Under the pieces are notes generated by a model. The model saw only the letters and a list, made by a program, of their open reading frames with translations. It had not been told where the DNA came from and did no database searches. Below, piece after piece: positions 1 through 9,092 of a stretch of 64,000 bases of DNA. Position numbers and translations under genes: made by a program. Every line of letters starts with the position of its first letter. Position 1 is the first letter of the stretch. Source of the stretch: Sulfurimonas sp. UBA2011. Lineage in GTDB: Bacteria > Campylobacterota > Campylobacteria > Campylobacterales > Sulfurimonadaceae. Location: the NCBI GenBank assembly GCA_002335055.1, contig DDCH01000008.1, positions 1 through 64,000 on the forward strand. Reading direction: 5' to 3'.

Positions 1-1
1 T

Positions 2-919
2 TCTAACATAAACCTGTATCAGCCTGAGATAAACTTTTCACTCTCAAGTAAAGAAGTCGCAAAGTACCCAGATAGTGAGTATAAAGATTTTCGTGGATTT
101 TTAGCACAAAAGTATGCGATAAAAAAAAGTCAAACAGCACTCTTCTGTGGTGCAACAACGGCTATTTATGAGCTTTTTTCTTCCCTTAAACGCAAGAATA
201 TTTTTTTGTATGCTCCTCTATCTGGCGAGTATGAAAAAGCAGCCTTGCGCACGAAAAAAAACATCTACAAAATCAATCGTATAGAAGATGAAACACAAGC
301 ACCTCTTGATGACTCTATAGTTGTTTTTGTAAACCCTTCAACACCAGAAGGCACTTACTATAAAAACATCAAAGAGCTTATGAGTGCTTGGATGGAACAT
401 GAGTGTACTATCATTTTAGATGAGAGTTTTTTAGAGTTCGAAGAGTTAGAATCAATGAGAGAAGAGATAAACAACTACAAAAGGCTCTATATTATCCAGT
501 CCTTTTCAAAGTTTTACTCTTGTGCAGGGGTGAGAGTCGGAGCGATATTTTCAAACAAGAAAAATATACAAAAACTCCAAACACCACTGTGGCATCTATC
601 AAGTTTAGATCTAAACTTCTTAAAACAGCGTCTTGCAGATGAAAGTTTTGCACAAAAAAGCAGAGAGCTTCATAAAGCACAAAAAGAAGAACTAAACAAC
701 ATACTCACTGAGTCTAAACTCTTCACAGAGATAGTAGAGAGTGACAGTAACTTCATCCTCGCCTACACTCCAAATGGAGAAGAGTTATGGGAAAAGCTAC
801 TCGAGAAAAAGATACTTGTTCGAAAATGTGCAAGTTTTGACTATCTTAACAATAACTGGCTGCGTTTCGCTGTTAAAGATGTAGAGGCTCATAAAGCACT
901 TAAGCTAGCACTTCATTAA
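2..919 (+). CDS. CobC/CobD-like PLP-dependent aminotransferase (threonine-phosphate decarboxylase type), 5' end cut by window
   Basis: The frame is open from base 2, so the start lies outside the window. It is a fold-type I PLP enzyme of the histidinol-phosphate aminotransferase/threonine-phosphate decarboxylase group. Visible are an NPSTPEG loop (the usual NPNNPTG), DESFLEFEE containing the PLP-contacting Asp, and SFSKFYSCAGVRVG, whose Lys is the expected Schiff-base lysine. A late WLRFAV segment holds the substrate-carboxylate Arg. Because cobQ, cbiB and cobT follow on the same strand, the likely role is making aminopropanol phosphate for the cobalamin nucleotide loop. HisC-type activity cannot be excluded from sequence alone. 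The visible part has no lesion. Confidence 0.8.
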   Translation, partial: SNINLYQPEINFSLSSKEVAKYPDSEYKDFRGFLAQKYAIKKSQTALFCGATTAIYELFSSLKRKNIFLYAPLSGEYEKAALRTKKNIYKINRIEDETQAPLDDSIVVFVNPSTPEGTYYKNIKELMSAWMEHECTIILDESFLEFEELESMREEINNYKRLYIIQSFSKFYSCAGVRVGAIFSNKKNIQKLQTPLWHLSSLDLNFLKQRLADESFAQKSRELHKAQKEELNNILTESKLFTEIVESDSNFILAYTPNGEELWEKLLEKKILVRKCASFDYLNNNWLRFAVKDVEAHKALKLALH

Positions 920-1002
920 GTAAAGGTTTAAAAAGACACTTTTTACTTAAGAAAACTACTGTAAAGTTTATAGAAATACTCAAAAGCATCTATTTTTAGC
1001 TT

Positions 1003-1278
1003 TTATACTATTTTTAGGTAATATTTGGATGTTTGATGGTGAATGGGAGCATTATCTCCTATACGGTTAATGTTAAGTACATAATGCACAGCAGCTAGGG
1101 TTTGTTCTTCTGCATTTGTTACTGTACCTATACCCGTATAAACGATGGTTTCATAAAAAACATTGACTTCCTTTTCTTCATCTGGATCAGGAGCGATGTC
1201 TGTCCCCTTATCACCCTTCCAAGTTCCTATAAGTTTTGTCAGTGGTCCATAATCTATATCCATGTCAATTTCCTTCAA
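1003..1278 (-). pseudogene. Nitrobindin-like heme-binding beta-barrel protein, C-terminally truncated
   Basis: The 91 codons start with a segment typical of the nitrobindin/DUF1794 (FABP-like) family: GPLTKLIGTWKGDKGTDIAP near the N-terminus, then acidic residues and strands ending AAVHYVLNINRIGDNAPIHHQ. Family members are usually about 150-190 residues and continue through further strands to a C-terminal heme-ligand region. Here the frame ends after a short unrelated tail, YLKIV. Only 83 bases separate it from the convergent gene on its left, so the second half of the barrel is missing rather than shifted into another frame. It is therefore probably a deletion remnant. The family assignment rests on the N-terminal motif only. 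Confidence 0.55.
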
Positions 1279-1353
1279 ATATTTAAAACTATTGTGGCAC
1301 TACTTGACTTAAAAACTCTTGAGTGTATAATTAGTAAAACAAAAGGCTCTTTT

Positions 1354-2742
1354 ATGAATTCACTCAGTATCTTTGGTACAAGTAGTGATGCGGGTAAATC
1401 TACTCTCTCTTTTGCTATCACCTATCTACTTCATAAACAAGGCATAAAAGTAGCCCCTTTTAAGGCATAGAATGTCTCAAATAACTCTTTAGTCACAGAT
1501 ATAGATAGTGGTGAGATTGCAATTCCTCAGGCTTTTGCAGCTGAGGCGATAGGACTTCCTACATCCCCTCTTATGAACCCTATATTACTAAAGTCTGGTG
1601 GTGCTAGTCGGGCTCATATGATTATAAATGGTAAAAGTGTTGGTGATACTGATGTTTGGGAATATTATCGCAATATGAAAAAACTCCAACCTATAGTAAA
1701 ATCTGCCTTTTTGAGTCTACAAGAAGAGTTTGAATGTATCGTTGCTGAGGGTGCGGGTAGTCCAGTTGAGTTAAACCTCATGGAACAAGACCTCTCTAAC
1801 ATTTATATAGCAGATGAATTTAACACGAAAATAGTCCTTGTAGCAGATATACAACGCGGTGGTGTTTTTGCTTCTATATATGGCGTTTACAACTTACTTC
1901 CTAACAAACTTCGTAAAAACGTTATAGGTGTTGTTATAAACAAATTTCAGGGCGATATGTCACTCTTTGATGAGGGTGTAAAAATCATAGAAAATGAGTT
2001 TAAAATTCCTGTTTTAGGTGTTGTTCCTTTTAAACCTTTTAACCTTGGGTTTGAAGACTCACAGTCACTCATGGGTTATACTCAAGATACACAAAACACC
2101 ATCATCACAGTGGGTGTCATCAAACTCCCATATATCTCAAACTTTACTGACTTTGAACCACTTGTAGTGGACTCCGAAATTGAGCTACGTTTCATCACAT
2201 CTGTCAGTGAGATGAGTTCTTGTGAGCTTGTAATCCTACCAGGAAGTAAACGAGTTGTAGATGACTTAGAATGGTTAAGAGAGAGAGGTTTTGAGAAAAA
2301 ACTCTCTTCTAAAAAGACTAATGTAGTAGCTATTTGTAGTGGTTACGAGATGATGTTTGAGAAAATTTTAGATGAAGAAATTATAGAGTCTAAGTTTAAA
2401 GAGGTAGATGGTTTTGGACGTCTTAAAGGTGCTGTTACATTTACTAAAGAGAAGATTGTTAAAAAAGGCTCTTACAATATATTTGGGCTAATGGTTGATG
2501 GGTATGAGATACATAACGGTATCACTAAAAAACGATGCAAGAGTGCTAAAAACCTCTATGGAACTTTCATTCATGGTCTCTTTGACAACGACGCTATGAG
2601 AGAGTATATCTTCAAAGAAATCAACCCAAATTATCAAGGTTATAACTTCAAAGAGTATAAAAAAAATGCTATCGCTGAGTTTGCCGAACATATAGATAAA
2701 AGCATAAATATGTCACTCATTTTAGATGCTTTAATTGACTAA
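1354..2742 (+). pseudogene. cobQ: Cobyric acid synthase with in-frame amber codon
   Basis: Cobyric acid synthase amidates adenosylcobyrinic acid a,c-diamide at four side chains, using glutamine and ATP. Reading from ATG 1354 gives the N-terminal MinD/BioD-like P-loop domain (FGTSSDAGKST), the KA-x-N motif, the conserved PLMNPILLKS segment, and a C-terminal class I glutaminase domain with nucleophile Cys in VVAICSGYEMM and the His of YGTFIHGLFDN. The codon at 1468-1470 is TAG where the family has Gln in PFKAQN. The rest of the frame is uninterrupted for 463 codons, the normal length. A single C-to-T change explains the lesion. The downstream part could restart at ATG 1573 but would lack the P-loop, so the gene is probably inactive unless the amber codon is suppressed. 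Confidence 0.88.
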
Positions 2743-2983
2743 CCTTTTTATAACTGTTTTTGCTTATGTTATCGATAGAGTGTTTGGTAAATTTGCTTTT
2801 ATAAAACATCCAGTTATCTTTATAGCTCACAATATGCTGAGATCTGCAGTTCTTGGTATCATCACAACTACAGAAAAGCTTCTGCTCTTTCAGAGGAGAC
2901 ACTTCATACTTTGGCAAAGTCAAACGCAAGGCTGCATTTGAGGAAGGAAGAGAAACTATAAAAGAAGATGATGCACATTAGGC
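2735..2983 (+). pseudogene. cbiB: Remnant of adenosylcobinamide-phosphate synthase with internal deletion
   Basis: A TTG start at 2735 overlaps the end of cobQ and opens a typical CbiB/CobD N-terminus: an aliphatic segment, then VIDRVFGKFAFIKHPVIFI, matching the family's DR-GEP...HPV-x-G start. After about 30 codons the match stops. In a different frame the last ~28 residues (GDTSYFGKVKRKAAFEEGR...) resemble the CbiB C-terminus, which carries LGG-x-x-Y-x-G near its end. CbiB is normally around 300 residues, so roughly 250 central codons are missing. Only the two ends remain, between cobQ and cobT. The C-terminal assignment is less certain than the N-terminal one. Confidence 0.6.
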
Positions 2984-3012
2984 ATTAGCAATTATTTAGC
3001 TAAAATACCTCT

Positions 3013-4068
3013 ATGAAAACATATAATATTTTTACAAACGAAGAGACTAGTCTTCCGGAGGGAAAAGCAGACTTTTTACTTGCAGCAAGTGTAACAAGAA
3101 CATGTGAGATAGCAGGCATTACTCAGGCTGGAATTCCTGGGAAAATTCCTTATACTCCTACTTTAGATGCTGAGTTTATCACAACTCAAAAACTCTTCTC
3201 TATGCCAGAAATTGCTGAAATGCCATCCGGTGTTCCTACTCCTGCACTTATCACACGGGCCGTTCATAACCTGAGCCCTTTTAGTGCTATAGAAGTACTT
3301 GACTTAGGCTTAGAAATAAAACCACAACTGACACAGCTTCATAACTTTGATATCAAACCTTCAAACTCTATTGCAGAGGGTGCAGGGATAGATGCAGAGA
3401 CTGTTTTTGCCAAAGGGATGGCATTTGGTAGGACTTATGATTTAAAAGGCTCTTACCTCATCCTAGGTGAGTCTACTCCAAGTGGTACAACTACGGCAAC
3501 TGCAACTGCTTTAGCTCTAGGGTATGATGTAGCAAACGACTTCTCTTCAAGTTTTTTAAATGTTCCAAATGATGTACGAACTGAGACTATAAATGCAGCA
3601 CTTTCTTTAGTAGATGATAGTATGAGTACTTTCGAGAAACTCTCTCTAGTTAGTGATAATATGCTTGTCTTTTGTGCAGGTTTTTTACTAGAAGCTAGTC
3701 GTAGGTTTCATGTAGTGCTTGCAGGTGGTACACAAATGGCAGCTTGTCTACTAGTAGCTGATAAACTCCGTGAAGATATTCTAATGAGACTAAAGTCAGA
3801 CAATGTAACCATCGCTACAACTGGCTGGGTAGCAAACGATACAAACTCAAATATCAAACACATCCTAGAACAACTAAGCTACACTCCAAATGCAATATAT
3901 ACAGAATTTTCTTTTGCAAATGCAGAGATACCTGTTCTTAAAAAGTATGATGAGGGTGAAGCAAAAGAGGGAGTCGGAGCAGGCGCTGCTTTAGCATATG
4001 CCAACACTAACTCACTCACTAACAAAGATGTTTTACAAGCCGTAGAACTTATTATCTACAGTATGTAA
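3013..4068 (+). CDS. cobT: Nicotinate-nucleotide--dimethylbenzimidazole phosphoribosyltransferase family protein
   Basis: CobT transfers phosphoribose from nicotinate mononucleotide to the lower-ligand base, giving the alpha-ribotide used in the cobalamin nucleotide loop. The 351 residues match the CobT subfamily found in archaea and cyanobacteria (TIGR00303 type). Seen are AASVTRTCEIAGITQAGIPG near the start, the Gly-rich GESTPSGTTTATATALALGY around residue 150, and the VLAGGTQMAA and ATTGWVANDTNSN segments. The gene is intact and ends one base before a decayed minus-strand gene. It follows a broken cobQ and cbiB, so its present role may be salvage or residual. Substrate specificity is inferred from family and neighbours. 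Confidence 0.88.
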   Translation: MKTYNIFTNEETSLPEGKADFLLAASVTRTCEIAGITQAGIPGKIPYTPTLDAEFITTQKLFSMPEIAEMPSGVPTPALITRAVHNLSPFSAIEVLDLGLEIKPQLTQLHNFDIKPSNSIAEGAGIDAETVFAKGMAFGRTYDLKGSYLILGESTPSGTTTATATALALGYDVANDFSSSFLNVPNDVRTETINAALSLVDDSMSTFEKLSLVSDNMLVFCAGFLLEASRRFHVVLAGGTQMAACLLVADKLREDILMRLKSDNVTIATTGWVANDTNSNIKHILEQLSYTPNAIYTEFSFANAEIPVLKKYDEGEAKEGVGAGAALAYANTNSLTNKDVLQAVELIIYSM

Positions 4069-4265
4069 TCAGAACTCTTCGTATTTTTCTCTTAATGATT
4101 GATTTATTTTAATAATCGCTTGTTCAGAAAAAATCATAGCTACAATCACAGTTATAAAAGTGACAGAACTCCCTAAGTGGAGAGACCTCTAAGTAGTTTT
4201 GCTTTAAAACCTTCCATACTCTTAAAATAGTCTGCAACCTTATGTTTAACACTCAGTGTAGCTTG
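4069..4265 (-). pseudogene. C-terminal remnant of an unidentified membrane protein
   Basis: The stop lies directly against the end of cobT. One frame encodes a hydrophobic strand followed by a charged tail (SSVTFITVIVAMIFSEQA, then IIKINQSLREKYEEF). The preceding ~37 codons, including LSVKHKVADYFKSMEGF, are in another frame and separated by stops. Nothing upstream continues it before putA. It reads as the 3' end of a larger, frameshifted and truncated gene. I do not recognise the family. Confidence 0.35.
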
Positions 4266-4288
4266 GAGTAGAAACTGTAAAAGGATAG

Positions 4289-7200
4289 CTAATCTTTCTC
4301 CTTATTTACTTCATACTCTGACTTTCTCTCACCTAGGTTTCCATACCTATGATAACTATCCGAGATACTTTGTTCAACATAATAGTGCAGCATCTCTAAA
4401 CGTCCATTAAATACAAATATTTCCGTAGACAAATAAGTTGCATCATCACTAAGACTTTTATAAATATCTTTACTAATAGGCTCATGTGTAAGGAATCTAA
4501 TGCGTTCATGATTTTTTATTGAAAGTATAAGTTCCTCTTCATTTTCATAAAATAACTCCTCTTCTTTAAACAGTGTAGACTGTATGTCTAGTAAAGTTGT
4601 AAAAGTAGTGCTTTTACTTTCCTTTGGAAGTGACAAATGTAGAGTAGCTCCTATAAGTCTAATAGCAAAGATTGAACAGATTATCTCTTGTAGGTGAGTA
4701 CTCTCATCAACTCTGAGTAAAACACTTTTAACACCAAGGTACCGGATGTGATTACTCTCCCCTCTTATATTTGAGTAGTCATGCTCTTTTGAAAACTCTT
4801 TATCTACCCAGTAGACAAAATTAGCACATATGTTGAGGATTCTCTCTAAGGCATCAATCTTAAGCTCTTGTTTGTATTTTTCTAAGAGTTCATTACTTTT
4901 TATCTTACTTGTTTTTGACCTACTTGTACTAATGTTACAAAACTGTGTGAGATAATTAAACCCGCCTGCCTTTCGTCCACTTCCTATACTTGACTTTCTC
5001 ATACCACCAAAAGGTTGTCTCCGCACAATGGCTCCAGTCGTCATACGGTTTATATATAAGTTTCCTGCTAAAATATTTTCTTTAAAGTACTCTTTTTCTC
5101 TCTCATCCAAACTCTCTATGCCAGAAGTCAAACCATAACCAGTTTCGTTTACAATGTTTACAGCATCTTTTAGGTTTTTTGCTTTCATTACACTAAGAAC
5201 TGGACCAAACAACTCATTCATATGAGTAAAGTCTCCATTTTGTGTCCCCCATCGTATTGCAGGTTTTAACATATATGGATTGTTTTGTGCGAACTCAGGT
5301 TTTAGTAACCACTCTTCATGCATCTCAAGATACTCTAATGCTTTGGCTAAGTTACCATTTGGCAGAGAACTTAAAGTTCCTATTTTGTTATGTAGGTCCC
5401 ATACACTTCCAATTTCTAAAGAGTGAGCCGCATCTACTAATGTTTGTTTAAAGACCTCATCATTATAAACTTCTTCTTCTAAAACAAGAAGTGAAGTAGC
5501 CGAACACTTTTGTCCAGAGTTATTAAATGCAGAGGCTACGACATTTTTTATCGCTTGGTCACGGTCCGAAAGAGCTGTGACTATAGTTGCATCTTTTCCA
5601 CCTGTCTCAGCAGTTATCTGTAAGTTTGGACGAGTTTGAATCATCTTGTATGCAGTAACTTCTGAACCTGTAAATATTACAAACTCCACTCTTTGATCTG
5701 CAACTAATGTACTACTTACCAACTCACCATCAGCTATAACAAACTGAAGTGTGTTTTTACTAACACCCCCATCCCAAAAGCATTGACATAGTCTAGCCCC
5801 ACAAAGAACAGAATCCGATGATGCTTTAAGTATGACACGGTTTCCCGAAGCTAAAGCTGCTGCGATTCCACCTACCGGGATTGCTATAGGAAAGTTCCAA
5901 GGACTTATCACTAAACCCACCCCTTTTGGTTGCAACTCTACTCCATCAAGTGCTTCTAACTTAGCATAAGAGTATGGGTAAAAGTTTAAAAAGTCGATGG
6001 CTTCACTTATCTCTACATCAGTCTCAGTAAATACCTTTCCAACTTCAGCTGCGGCTATTCCTATTAGGTCTGCTCTCGCTTTTTTAAACTCATTTGCCAC
6101 ATTCATAAGCACCTTAGCTCTATCCTCTGAACTAGTCTTAGACCACTCCTCTAGATCCTTGTGAGCTGTCTCTAAAGCATGAGTCAAATCATCTTGTGTT
6201 ACTTTTGTATAAGAGCCAACTTCTATATTTTTTTCTAGCTGTGACTTGTCTATCACTACTACCTTTTCTGCTCTTACAAGTTCAATCCCAGCTATCATAG
6301 AGTGAGCATGATAAGCACCTGATTTTCCTATCTTAGACCACTTTTCTACTATAGCCTCTGCCCATAGTATATTTGTTTTGAGTGAAAAGTCTGTATCACT
6401 CTCATTTTTAAATTCATAGCTTCCAACATCACTTATCGGAGTAATTGTTTCATTCATTCTATCTTGTGTTCTTAAGGTTTCTAAAGCTAGAGAATCCATC
6501 AAGTCTATAGATACATCAAAACTTTTTATAAGTGTCTGCCAAGCCTCATCCTCTACACTTAAACCAAAACTATGTCTTAAAAAGTTTTGTTCTGCGGTAT
6601 TTTCATCAAAACGACGCACTAAGTAAGCTATAGCATTTGTAAAAGTAGCTTTTGTAGCTGTTGGAGCATATAAAATCACTTTTATGCCATAGTCTTTTAA
6701 AACTCGATAAGCACTCTCACTCATACCCTCAAGCATTTCAGCACAGTAGTACTCTAAAACTCCTCTAGTCTCTGCCAACTTATAAGCAAAGGCTTGGTCA
6801 AAGAGGTTATGTGATGCTACACCAACATTTACATATGCTGCAACCTCAGGGCATAGTAAAAAGTCTAGTACTATCTTGAAGTTAGCATCTGTCTCACTCT
6901 TTTTCTCATAAGTGACACAAGGCCAATCTTTTGAACTTGACTTAGTTAGTTCCATCTCTTGGTTTGCACCTTTAACAACCCTAACTTTAATCGGTGCACC
7001 ACCATTCTCTACTCTCACTTTAGCCCATGAAGCGAGTTTTTTTGTAAAGGAAAGTGCATCAGGTATATATGTTTGTAAAACTATACCTGCATGAAGATCT
7101 TTAAACTTCTCCTCTGAGAGTACCCCCATAAATGCATCTATGGTAAGGTTTAAATCTTTATACTCTTCCATATCAAGATTTACAAATTTGCTTTCTTCTT

Positions 7201-7864
7201 TTCCCTCTGCATTTATAAATTTATTTTTTATAGCTGCATCATAGATAAGTGCTACTCTCTGTGATATTTTACTTACACTCCACTCATGAGCAAGTGGAAC
7301 TATTTGTGAAAAAATTGTAGATATTTTTATGGAGATATAGTCTATGTCTGGATTTTCTAAGGCTTTTATATACTTCTGCACTCTCTCATTTGCCTCATCT
7401 TCTCCTAAAACAGCCTCTCCAATTATATTGATATTTACTCGAGTATCTTCAAGTTTTCGACTCTTTAGGTGTGCTGAGAGTAGTTTATCTTCACCTTTTA
7501 TAACTATAGAGCTAATGTCATCTCTGAGATAGTCTATGAATAGGGGGACAGATATACTAGATATATATATTCCAATATTTCTAAAGGACCAGATGAGCAG
7601 TTCTTCAAACTCTGTAAAAAACTGAATATTTTCATACTTACTAAACAAAAACTCTAGCTGTTCAGTAATTCTTTTTGTATCACTAGCCCTAAAGCTCTGG
7701 TCTAGTAATTCTATAAGGAAAAGTTTGTTTTGGGGATTTTTTAGCATTTTTATCATCATACGATGAAACTTTTTTTCTTGGCTTTGACGACTATTTGAAA
7801 TCTCTTTTTGCCAAGCCTCAGATAAACTTTTTACTTGCTCTAACATCTCTTTTTGCATATGCAT
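4289..7864 (-). CDS. putA: Bifunctional proline dehydrogenase / glutamate-semialdehyde dehydrogenase
   Basis: PutA oxidises proline to glutamate in two steps: FAD-dependent proline dehydrogenase, then NAD-dependent oxidation of glutamate semialdehyde. The 1191 residues begin with a proline dehydrogenase barrel (about residues 60-440; KVRVVKGAN near 295, TNAIAYLVRRFDEN near 410). The aldehyde dehydrogenase domain follows (about 520-1020), with ISPWNFPIAIPVGG near 653, ETGGKDATIV near 753 and catalytic Cys787 in SGQKCSATS. There is no ribbon-helix-helix DNA-binding domain at the N-terminus, so autogenous repression of the enterobacterial type is not expected. The last ~170 residues form a C-terminal region resembling a degenerate second ALDH-like fold. 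The gene stands alone and feeds electrons to the quinone pool. Confidence 0.95.
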   Translation of the reverse strand: MHMQKEMLEQVKSLSEAWQKEISNSRQSQEKKFHRMMIKMLKNPQNKLFLIELLDQSFRASDTKRITEQLEFLFSKYENIQFFTEFEELLIWSFRNIGIYISSISVPLFIDYLRDDISSIVIKGEDKLLSAHLKSRKLEDTRVNINIIGEAVLGEDEANERVQKYIKALENPDIDYISIKISTIFSQIVPLAHEWSVSKISQRVALIYDAAIKNKFINAEGKEESKFVNLDMEEYKDLNLTIDAFMGVLSEEKFKDLHAGIVLQTYIPDALSFTKKLASWAKVRVENGGAPIKVRVVKGANQEMELTKSSSKDWPCVTYEKKSETDANFKIVLDFLLCPEVAAYVNVGVASHNLFDQAFAYKLAETRGVLEYYCAEMLEGMSESAYRVLKDYGIKVILYAPTATKATFTNAIAYLVRRFDENTAEQNFLRHSFGLSVEDEAWQTLIKSFDVSIDLMDSLALETLRTQDRMNETITPISDVGSYEFKNESDTDFSLKTNILWAEAIVEKWSKIGKSGAYHAHSMIAGIELVRAEKVVVIDKSQLEKNIEVGSYTKVTQDDLTHALETAHKDLEEWSKTSSEDRAKVLMNVANEFKKARADLIGIAAAEVGKVFTETDVEISEAIDFLNFYPYSYAKLEALDGVELQPKGVGLVISPWNFPIAIPVGGIAAALASGNRVILKASSDSVLCGARLCQCFWDGGVSKNTLQFVIADGELVSSTLVADQRVEFVIFTGSEVTAYKMIQTRPNLQITAETGGKDATIVTALSDRDQAIKNVVASAFNNSGQKCSATSLLVLEEEVYNDEVFKQTLVDAAHSLEIGSVWDLHNKIGTLSSLPNGNLAKALEYLEMHEEWLLKPEFAQNNPYMLKPAIRWGTQNGDFTHMNELFGPVLSVMKAKNLKDAVNIVNETGYGLTSGIESLDEREKEYFKENILAGNLYINRMTTGAIVRRQPFGGMRKSSIGSGRKAGGFNYLTQFCNISTSRSKTSKIKSNELLEKYKQELKIDALERILNICANFVYWVDKEFSKEHDYSNIRGESNHIRYLGVKSVLLRVDESTHLQEIICSIFAIRLIGATLHLSLPKESKSTTFTTLLDIQSTLFKEEELFYENEEELILSIKNHERIRFLTHEPISKDIYKSLSDDATYLSTEIFVFNGRLEMLHYYVEQSISDSYHRYGNLGERKSEYEVNKEKD

Positions 7865-7954
7865 TTATTACCCCTAAACTTATACTTTAGTAAAGAATAA
7901 CTAAAATGATATTTAAAAGAGATTCTATCGCTAAAGTAGAAATGCATTTTCCTG

Positions 7955-8610
7955 TTATTTGATTATCTTGTTACTCCGTCCTAAAAGCTCAAAACCCTCA
8001 GAGTCTATCTCTATAATGTCTTCAGTTGCAAAGGGAAGTTCTAGTTTTTGTATCCCCACTTGTAAAAGGTAAGAAGATATATAGGATGAACTTGCAAATA
8101 GTCTTTCATTTTTTTTCTCAACTCTTACATCGCGAAATGGAATCCACTTTTTAGATGCCCCACTTATTAGCGATACCACCTGTTTAAGTTGAAGAGATAA
8201 ATAGTGATGTCCTCATATCTACTGCTCCACTTAGTTTGCCAAGGGCTTTTATAAAAAAGGAACAGTAACAACCACTCTTTTTATACTCTTACTACTGACA
8301 AATTCTTTGAGTGCTTCTACCTCTTGACTAAGGTTAGTCTGAGTTTTAAAAGTACCTACAGGAAACCCTCTACTACCTGATATAAAAAACAGTAGGCTTG
8401 TATCACTCTCTAGTTTATCCCTATTTTCTAAAGTGTTTATGTCATTGTTTTCATGAAACTCTAGCTTTGAATTGCATCTAGGGTCTCAAATAGGCCTGTG
8501 TTCTGATCGAGTTAAAAAGTAAAACACCACACCCTCAGAGGGTGCTCTTCCTAGTAACTCTACATTAATTGACCCACAGCTCAATATTAATGCTGGTATT
8601 TTTGATACGA
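7955..8610 (-). pseudogene. Frameshifted remnant of an unidentified protein
   Basis: At least four coding-like segments in different frames lie end to end on the minus strand. One contains NVELLGRAPSEGVVFYFLT (about 8565-8490). A second spans about 8490-8249 and includes LLFFISGSRGFPVGTF and IKRVVVTVPFL. A short third piece is near 8210. The last is a clean 74-codon frame (7955-8179) containing WIPFRDVRVEKK and ending EIDSEGFELLGRSNKIIK. Each break is a stop or frameshift. Together they would make one protein of about 210 residues. The repeated ELLGR near both ends may be chance. I cannot name the family. Confidence 0.5.
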
Positions 8611-8702
8611 TTGGAGTTTTTTGGTAGTATCATTTTACAGATAATTTCTAAGTTTTTAACTTCTCCTGCTCAGTATGATACAATTCGACATCAAGGACTA
8701 TT

Positions 8703-9092
8703 ATGAATGATAAAAAAACAACAAGTACATATCCAAGCAAACGCATAAAGACAGAGGTATACCAAGAGAATGATACTCTTGTTACAAAATTTTATTATGA
8801 TGCTAAAAATGCATATGTAAAAGAACTTACAAAAGAAAAAGATGGGATTAAGGATGTTAAACACTTTAATGTAGATGGTGTTTTATCTAAACAAGAGTAT
8901 TTTGTAGATGGTAAACGTCATGGTGTTGAAACAAGATACCTAGTTTCAAAAGCTACTAAAACTGTAAAAAGTACTAAAACATACTTTGAGGGTAAACTTC
9001 ATGGAGAATGCTTCACATATAATGCCCTCGGTGGAGTAATCAAACAAGAAGTTTTTGTTCATGGTAGAAGAGAAGAGAAGAAAGAAGACTAG
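8703..9092 (+). CDS. YwqK-type (MORN_2 repeat) protein
   Basis: The 129-residue protein is built from short repeats of the MORN_2/YwqK kind, in which text such as DGKRHGVETRY and EGKLHGECFTYNALGG recurs after lines of K-x-E-x-F-x-D-G. Such repeats form antiparallel beta hairpins. Family members are often labelled YwqK-family antitoxins, but there is no recognisable toxin partner here and the label should not be read as function. There is no signal peptide. The protein is highly charged, with a Lys/Glu-rich tail (RREEKKED). It overlaps the 3' end of the decayed minus-strand gene that follows. Confidence 0.7.
   Translation: MNDKKTTSTYPSKRIKTEVYQENDTLVTKFYYDAKNAYVKELTKEKDGIKDVKHFNVDGVLSKQEYFVDGKRHGVETRYLVSKATKTVKSTKTYFEGKLHGECFTYNALGGVIKQEVFVHGRREEKKED

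Noticed and set aside
1468..1470. Pyrrolysine or another special amino acid at the cobQ amber codon
   Set aside because: Homologues have plain Gln at this place, no pyl gene is visible and the change is a single C-to-T step.
1102..1470. A separate 122-residue gene ending at the cobQ amber codon
   Set aside because: Only the part from ATG 1354 looks like protein. The upstream part is antisense to the nitrobindin-like remnant.
8703..9092. Toxin-antitoxin pair (YwqK antitoxin label)
   Set aside because: No neighbouring toxin-like gene. The label comes only from the repeat family.
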